A stretch of DNA of 64,000 nucleotides, taken from Cryptosporangium aurantiacum (GTDB lineage Bacteria; Actinomycetota; Actinomycetes; Mycobacteriales; Cryptosporangiaceae). The translations under genes were made by a program, and so were the position numbers. The notes beneath the pieces are model-generated. The model searched no databases. It had not been told where the DNA came from and saw nothing but the letters and a program-made list of their open reading frames with translations. Positions 60,293 through 64,000 of this stretch are shown here, piece by piece. The first letter of the stretch is position 1; each line of letters starts with the position of its first letter. The stretch lies in NCBI RefSeq assembly GCF_900143005.1, contig NZ_FRCS01000009.1:124001-188000 (forward strand), read 5' to 3'.

Positions 60293-61243
60293 ATGGAAGC
60301 CCAGCCTGTGATTCCCGTCGCTGTGGAGTGGCCGAAGTCCGAGGGAGTTCTCGACGACGCGGGACTTCAGCTGTGGTGGGTGACGGCGTTACTCGAGTCC
60401 GACGAACGCCACCTGAGCGCCTTCGCGATGGTCACCGCGGTCGGATCGGACCTCCTGATGGTCACCACCGTGCTCAGCGACCGGGCGTCGGGCACCGAGC
60501 TCGGCGCGCGCCGGGAGTTCGTTCCGCTCGCCGAGGCGACGCTCGGCGCGGGGGAGGTCGAGGTGGCCGCCGCCGGTGTTCACTTCAGCGGCTCGCAGAT
60601 GGCGGGCTATCGGTTGAGCGCCGACCTCGGCGACGGCATCGGGTTCGATCTGACGCTGGAACCGACCCGTCCGGTGCTGTTCAGCTGCGCCACCGGGGAG
60701 TTCCCGTGGCGCGAGCAGACGACGACGAAGCAGTACGCCTCCGGTGGACTGGCTGCCCGGGGCGAGGCCCGGTTCGGTGGTACGACGATGAGCGTCGCGG
60801 GCTCCGCCTGGTACGACCGGCAGTGGTGGGCCACGGCGAACCTCGGGTCGCCGCGCTTCTGCTGGTTCGGTCTCTGGCTGGACAACGGCGACACGCTCAG
60901 CGTCTGGGACCGCACGGTCGACGACGAGTCGAACGGCCTGGCCTGGGCCACGCTCGTCCGCCCGGACGGCACCCACGTCACGACCCCGCTCGCCCCGTTC
61001 GCGCTGACCGCTCAGCCCCCGTACGAGACGTACCTCGGCAACCAGGTGCCGCTCGGCTGGGACCTGGAGCTGCCGGGCGTCGGGATGTCGCTGGCGATCC
61101 GCCAGGTGACCGTGCAGGACGATCCCGGCCGGGACTTCTTCACCGGCGCGCTCGAGGTCGAGGGGTCGATGATCGGTGCGGTGCCGCTGGCCGGGCGCGG
61201 CGTCAGCGATCTCATCGGTCTGCGGGGCGCCTACGACCGCTGA
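60293..61243 (+). CDS. CrtC/lipocalin-like hydroxyneurosporene-synthase-family protein
   Basis: 316 residues from ATG at 60293. The fold markers are WWVTALLESD near the start and GSAWYDRQWWATANLGSPRFCWFGLWLDNGDTLSVWD in the middle, as in the AttH/CrtC (carotenoid 1,2-hydratase-like) lipocalin family. A second beta domain follows. There is no signal peptide. No carotenoid genes are near, so the name reflects fold only. It is divergent from the MalT-type regulator, which may control it. Confidence 0.78.
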   Translation: MEAQPVIPVAVEWPKSEGVLDDAGLQLWWVTALLESDERHLSAFAMVTAVGSDLLMVTTVLSDRASGTELGARREFVPLAEATLGAGEVEVAAAGVHFSGSQMAGYRLSADLGDGIGFDLTLEPTRPVLFSCATGEFPWREQTTTKQYASGGLAARGEARFGGTTMSVAGSAWYDRQWWATANLGSPRFCWFGLWLDNGDTLSVWDRTVDDESNGLAWATLVRPDGTHVTTPLAPFALTAQPPYETYLGNQVPLGWDLELPGVGMSLAIRQVTVQDDPGRDFFTGALEVEGSMIGAVPLAGRGVSDLIGLRGAYDR

Positions 61244-61264
61244 GCCCGGCGGAGGACGTACCGC

Positions 61265-62302
61265 TCAGCGTTGCGGATCCGCGATGACCTTCACCTGGTC
61301 ACCGGGTTCGTGCAGGGCCCGGAACGCGCCGGGGATCTCGTCGAGGCCGATCCGGTCGGTGACGAACGCCGAGCCGTCGATCGTGCCGGTGGCCAGCAGA
61401 TCCAGGGTGCGCGCGAACTCGGCCTGCCGGTAGGCGTAGACGAACGACAGCGTGACCTCCTTGAGGATCGCGTTGACCGGGCTGATCTGGTCGGGCGTCA
61501 TGCATACGCCGACCACCACCACGCGGGTGTGCCGGGGAACGCCGCTGATGACCGCGTCGAGGACGCCGGGCACGCCGACGCACTCGAACGCGACGACATT
61601 GCCCGCGCGTCCGAGATCGGGCGGCAGCAGCGGGGAGGGCGGTTGCTGGACGACGCCGAACTGCTCCCACTGCCCGTACGGGGAGTCGACCGCCGGGTCG
61701 AGCACCAGATCTGCTCCGAGCCGTTCGGCCGTGCGGCGGCGGCCGGGGGCGAAGTCGGCGGCGATCACCGGCCCGTGCCCGCCGGCCTTGAGCGCGGCGA
61801 TCACCGACAGGCCGATCGGCCCGCACCCGATCACCAGCGCGACGTCGCCCTTGGCGGGCGCGGCGGTGGCGACCGCGTGCACGCCCACCGCCACCGGCTC
61901 GGTGAGCGCGGCGTACTCGCTGGGCAGGTCGTCGGGGACCGGCAGCAGGAGCGCGTGCTGGAGCACGATCAGCTCGGCGAACGCGCCGCCCATCACCGGG
62001 GAGAGGCCCAGTCCCTCGGGCTGGTCCGGCCCGTCGGCGTAGGGCACCGAGACGACCCGGGTGCCGGGCTTCAGGTTCGCCGGGGTGCCGGGGCCGAGGT
62101 CGACGATCCGCGCGCAGAACTCGTGGCCGAGCACGATCGGCGTCACCGCGTCGCCGAGGCCCTCGAAGGCCTGCACCAGGTGCAGGTCGGAGCCGCAGAT
62201 GCCGGCGGCCTCGGGGGCGGCGAGCACCTGGCCGGCCCCGGGGGTCGGGTCGGGCACGTCGGTGACGAGTACTCCTGAACCGGTGGCGCGGGCGGCCTTC
62301 AT
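61265..62302 (-). CDS. Zinc-type alcohol dehydrogenase family protein
   Basis: 345 residues from ATG at 62302 with GGAGGG upstream. The catalytic zinc ligands are present in AAGICGSDLH and VLGHEF, and the cofactor motif is VIGCGPIGLSVIAALKA. The four-cysteine structural zinc loop is missing; the segment reads SVPYADGPDQPEGLG. It has features of the threonine/sorbitol dehydrogenase-like group, and the substrate is unknown. Its upstream region holds direct repeats that look like a regulator site (62321-62348). Confidence 0.88.
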   Translation of the reverse strand: MKAARATGSGVLVTDVPDPTPGAGQVLAAPEAAGICGSDLHLVQAFEGLGDAVTPIVLGHEFCARIVDLGPGTPANLKPGTRVVSVPYADGPDQPEGLGLSPVMGGAFAELIVLQHALLLPVPDDLPSEYAALTEPVAVGVHAVATAAPAKGDVALVIGCGPIGLSVIAALKAGGHGPVIAADFAPGRRRTAERLGADLVLDPAVDSPYGQWEQFGVVQQPPSPLLPPDLGRAGNVVAFECVGVPGVLDAVISGVPRHTRVVVVGVCMTPDQISPVNAILKEVTLSFVYAYRQAEFARTLDLLATGTIDGSAFVTDRIGLDEIPGAFRALHEPGDQVKVIADPQR

Positions 62303-62320
62303 CGGACGCCTCCCTCCGTC

Positions 62321-62348
62321 GATTAGAACCTTATTCTAGATTAGAACC
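62321..62348. promoter_or_regulatory. Direct repeats GATTAGAACC upstream of the dehydrogenase gene
   Basis: GATTAGAACC occurs at 62321-62330 and 62339-62348, one copy every 18 bp, with TTCTA (62334-62338) between them. TAGAA-N5-TTCTA therefore forms a dyad and TTCTA-N3-TAGAA a second one. It lies 19 bp upstream of the dehydrogenase ATG and is an AT-rich outlier. A TetR-like dimer pair is plausible. Confidence 0.55.
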
Positions 62349-62434
62349 GGATCCAACCGTCCGCCGCGGGTGAGGCGGCCGACGGTGAAGGCGACGAGGC
62401 TGATCGGCGTCGGCGTCTGAAGGGGAGGTCCGTC

Positions 62435-62716
62435 ATGCTGGGTGCTCTGCTACTCGGGTTCGTCGCGGGCGTCATCGCGCGGATGCTCATGCCCGGCGAC
62501 GCGTTCCGCACGATGAGCGGCCCGGTGTCCTGGGCGATCTCGATCGGCCTCGGCCTGGCCGGTGCGCTCGTCGGATACGTCATCTTCACGCTCGGGCTGG
62601 GAATCGGCGACGACGACATCTTCGACTGGGGCGGGATCCTCAGCGCGATCATCGGCACGCTGATCGTGCTCCCGATCGCCGGGTGGCTGCTGCGGCGCCG
62701 GAGCGTCCACCGGTAG
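62435..62716 (+). CDS. GlsB/YeaQ/YmgE-family small membrane protein
   Basis: 93 residues from ATG at 62435 with AGGGGAGG upstream. Three membrane segments with Gly-rich faces are seen: LLLGFVAGVIARMLMPG, WAISIGLGLAGALVGYVIF and ISAIIGTLIVLPIAGWLL. This is the transglycosylase-associated protein family, linked in other bacteria to envelope stress. It ends 10 bp before the next gene. Confidence 0.9.
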   Translation: MLGALLLGFVAGVIARMLMPGDAFRTMSGPVSWAISIGLGLAGALVGYVIFTLGLGIGDDDIFDWGGILSAIIGTLIVLPIAGWLLRRRSVHR

Positions 62717-62726
62717 AACGGACCGC

Positions 62727-63680
62727 ATGAGAGCCGCGCAGATCGTCGCCTGTGGTCGCCCGCCGGTCGTCAGCGACGTCGCCGAACCTCCGGCGGACGG
62801 AACCAGCGTGCTGGTCGAGGTCCTCGCCGCGCCGATCACGCCGCTGGACCTGCTGTGCGCGTCCGGCACGTCGTACTTCGGCACGCCTCCGACGCCGTAC
62901 GTCCCCGGCGTGCAGGGCGTGGGCCGCTACGGCGGACGGACCGTCTGGTTCCCCACGTCGGCCGGGATGGCGCCCGGCGACGGCAGCATGGCGCAGATGG
63001 TCGCGATCCCGGCGTCGGACTTGGTGGAGCTGCCGCCCGGGGCGGACCCGGTGGCGATCGCGGCCGCCGGCCTCTCGGCGGTCGCCGCGTACGCGGCGCT
63101 GACCTGGACCGGCGCGCTGACCGCCGGGGAACGGGTCGTGGTCCTCGGCGCCGGCGGGGTCGTCGGCCAGGCTGCCGTGCAACTGGCCCGCCTGGCCGGC
63201 GCCGCGCAGGTCGTCGCCGGTGCCCGGTCGACCGCCGCGCAACGGCGGGCCCGCGCGGCCGGCGCCGACGTCGTCGTGCCGCTGGACACCGACGACGTTG
63301 ACGCGCTGGCCGACCGGTTCGCGCGGGCCTGCCCGGACGGCGCGGACCTCGTGCTCGACGCCCTGTTCGGGGCACCCGCGGCCGCCGCGCTGCGCGCGCT
63401 GCGCCCGGGCGGCCGGCTGGTCAACCTCGGGAGCTCGGCCGGGGCTACCGCCCCGTTCGACTCCGCGACGCTCCGCAGCCGGTCGCTGCGGGTGCTCGGC
63501 TACACCAACAACGCGCTGACGCCTGCCGACCGGGCCGACGCGGTGCGCACGATCGCCGAGGCGGTGGACGCCGGTCGCCTGGACATCGCGCGGGAGGTCG
63601 TGCCGCTCGAGGACGTCGCTGCGGCCTGGGAGCGGCAGGCCACCGGCGCCGCCGAGGGCCGCGTCGTGCTCACGACCTGA
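62727..63680 (+). CDS. Quinone oxidoreductase-like MDR protein
   Basis: 317 residues from ATG at 62727. The GroES-like part (VLVEVLAAPITPLDLLCASG) is followed by LSAVAAYAALTWTGALTAGERVVVLGAGGVVGQAAVQLARL, the NADPH-binding motif. No zinc ligands are seen. It is similar in type to the protein at 3212-4150. The stop overlaps the convergent helicase gene by 11 bp. Confidence 0.87.
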   Translation: MRAAQIVACGRPPVVSDVAEPPADGTSVLVEVLAAPITPLDLLCASGTSYFGTPPTPYVPGVQGVGRYGGRTVWFPTSAGMAPGDGSMAQMVAIPASDLVELPPGADPVAIAAAGLSAVAAYAALTWTGALTAGERVVVLGAGGVVGQAAVQLARLAGAAQVVAGARSTAAQRRARAAGADVVVPLDTDDVDALADRFARACPDGADLVLDALFGAPAAAALRALRPGGRLVNLGSSAGATAPFDSATLRSRSLRVLGYTNNALTPADRADAVRTIAEAVDAGRLDIAREVVPLEDVAAAWERQATGAAEGRVVLTT

Positions 63681-64000
63681 ACCCGCGGGCCAGCACGTCC
63701 GGCAGCGGCCCCGGGTGCAGCACGCCGAGGCGCTGGGTCGCCCTGGTCAGCGCCACGTACAGGTCGCTGCCGCCGCGCGGCGACGCGTCGATCATCCCGG
63801 CCGGATCGACCACCAGGACGACGTCGAACTCCAGACCCTTGGCCTGACCGACGCCGAGCACCACGACCCGGGCCGTCAGGTCCGGATCCGGGCCGGCCGA
63901 CGCCTCCGGCAGCGCCGCCGCGACCTCGGCCGCGACGGCGTCCGGCGTGATCACCGCCAGCCGCCGCTCGCCCAGCTCCGCCAGCTCGGCCCGGACGTGT
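63670..64000 (-). CDS. UvrD/HelD-like helicase, C-terminal part
   Basis: The frame is open to the window edge, so only the last 109 residues are visible. KGLEFDVVLVVDP and SDLYVALTRATQRLGVLH are the late helicase motifs of superfamily 1 (motifs V-VI). The pattern fits HelD/HelR-type proteins that act on RNA polymerase, but the N-terminal part needed to decide is outside. Confidence 0.8.
   Translation of the reverse strand, partial: HVRAELAELGERRLAVITPDAVAAEVAAALPEASAGPDPDLTARVVVLGVGQAKGLEFDVVLVVDPAGMIDASPRGGSDLYVALTRATQRLGVLHPGPLPDVLARGFRS

Noticed and set aside
60293-61243. Carotenoid biosynthesis function for the CrtC-like gene
   Set aside because: No other carotenoid genes are near and the lipocalin-like fold is shared by proteins of other functions.

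Overview
The window is very GC-rich with strong third-position GC. It has many GTG starts, many 4-bp start/stop overlaps (ATGA or GTGA), and a high density of TetR, LuxR, MerR, GntR, PucR, SARP and ECF-sigma regulators. A monomeric isocitrate dehydrogenase, a SARP/AfsR-type regulator, a DUF6230-DUF6114 pair and two MpaB-family proteins also fit a large-genome, soil-type actinobacterium. A Frankiales/Cryptosporangium-like or Micromonosporales-like host is my inference; the genus cannot be fixed from sequence alone. I saw no tRNA, rRNA, CRISPR array, transposase or prophage. This is chromosomal metabolic and regulatory territory.

Layout. 1-1942: end of a molybdenum hydroxylase operon (coxM 3' end, coxS, coxG) with a TetR gene. 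1902-5210: a MerR regulator divergent from a methyltransferase across a perfect palindrome, then an oxidoreductase and a hydrolase whose nucleophile position is Cys. 5376-11259: two tandem giant LuxR-type ATPase regulators, the second with a degenerate Walker A. 11282-11821: a small membrane protein. 11938-17004: a four-gene operon (aminotransferase, glutaryl-CoA-type dehydrogenase, aldehyde dehydrogenase, class III CoA-transferase) that reads as 5-aminovalerate/glutarate catabolism. 17053-22161: an acyl-CoA dehydrogenase divergent from an aldehyde dehydrogenase, a GntR regulator, and an MpaB protein coupled to a signal peptidase. The two divergent promoter regions share an AT-rich motif. 22097-28399: DUF6114/DUF6230 pair, acyl-CoA ligase, a double TetR regulator and a second MpaB protein. 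28477-33743: TetR genes, an aldo/keto reductase, and an operon of an MddA-like membrane methyltransferase plus a hydrolase-glycosyltransferase fusion, preceded by two long perfect palindromes. 33748-40850: a CMD-family protein, an AfsR-like regulator, and a coupled Baeyer-Villiger monooxygenase/SDR/PucR operon. 40855-44567: DUF3455 protein, ECF sigma factor with a membrane partner, and a CPA1 antiporter. 44581-51103: LLM oxidoreductase, TesB thioesterase, DUF2293 protein, monomeric Icd and proline iminopeptidase. 51383-60173: GNAT, HD protein, P-loop kinase, two methyltransferases, a GAF-PAS-PAS sensor and a MalT-type LuxR giant. 60293-64000: CrtC-like lipocalin protein, two MDR dehydrogenases, a GlsB/YeaQ protein and the C-terminus of a UvrD/HelD-like helicase.

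The most unexpected items are two homologous 47-bp palindromic elements about 30 kb apart. Each encodes the C-terminal tail RRE(S/T)GL of an unrelated protein and serves as a convergent terminator. Also notable are the hydrolase-glycosyltransferase fusion behind the twin palindromes, the double TetR regulator with no ordinary start codon, and several in-frame 15- or 18-bp tandem repeats. All functions are inferred by reading motifs; no database search was run.
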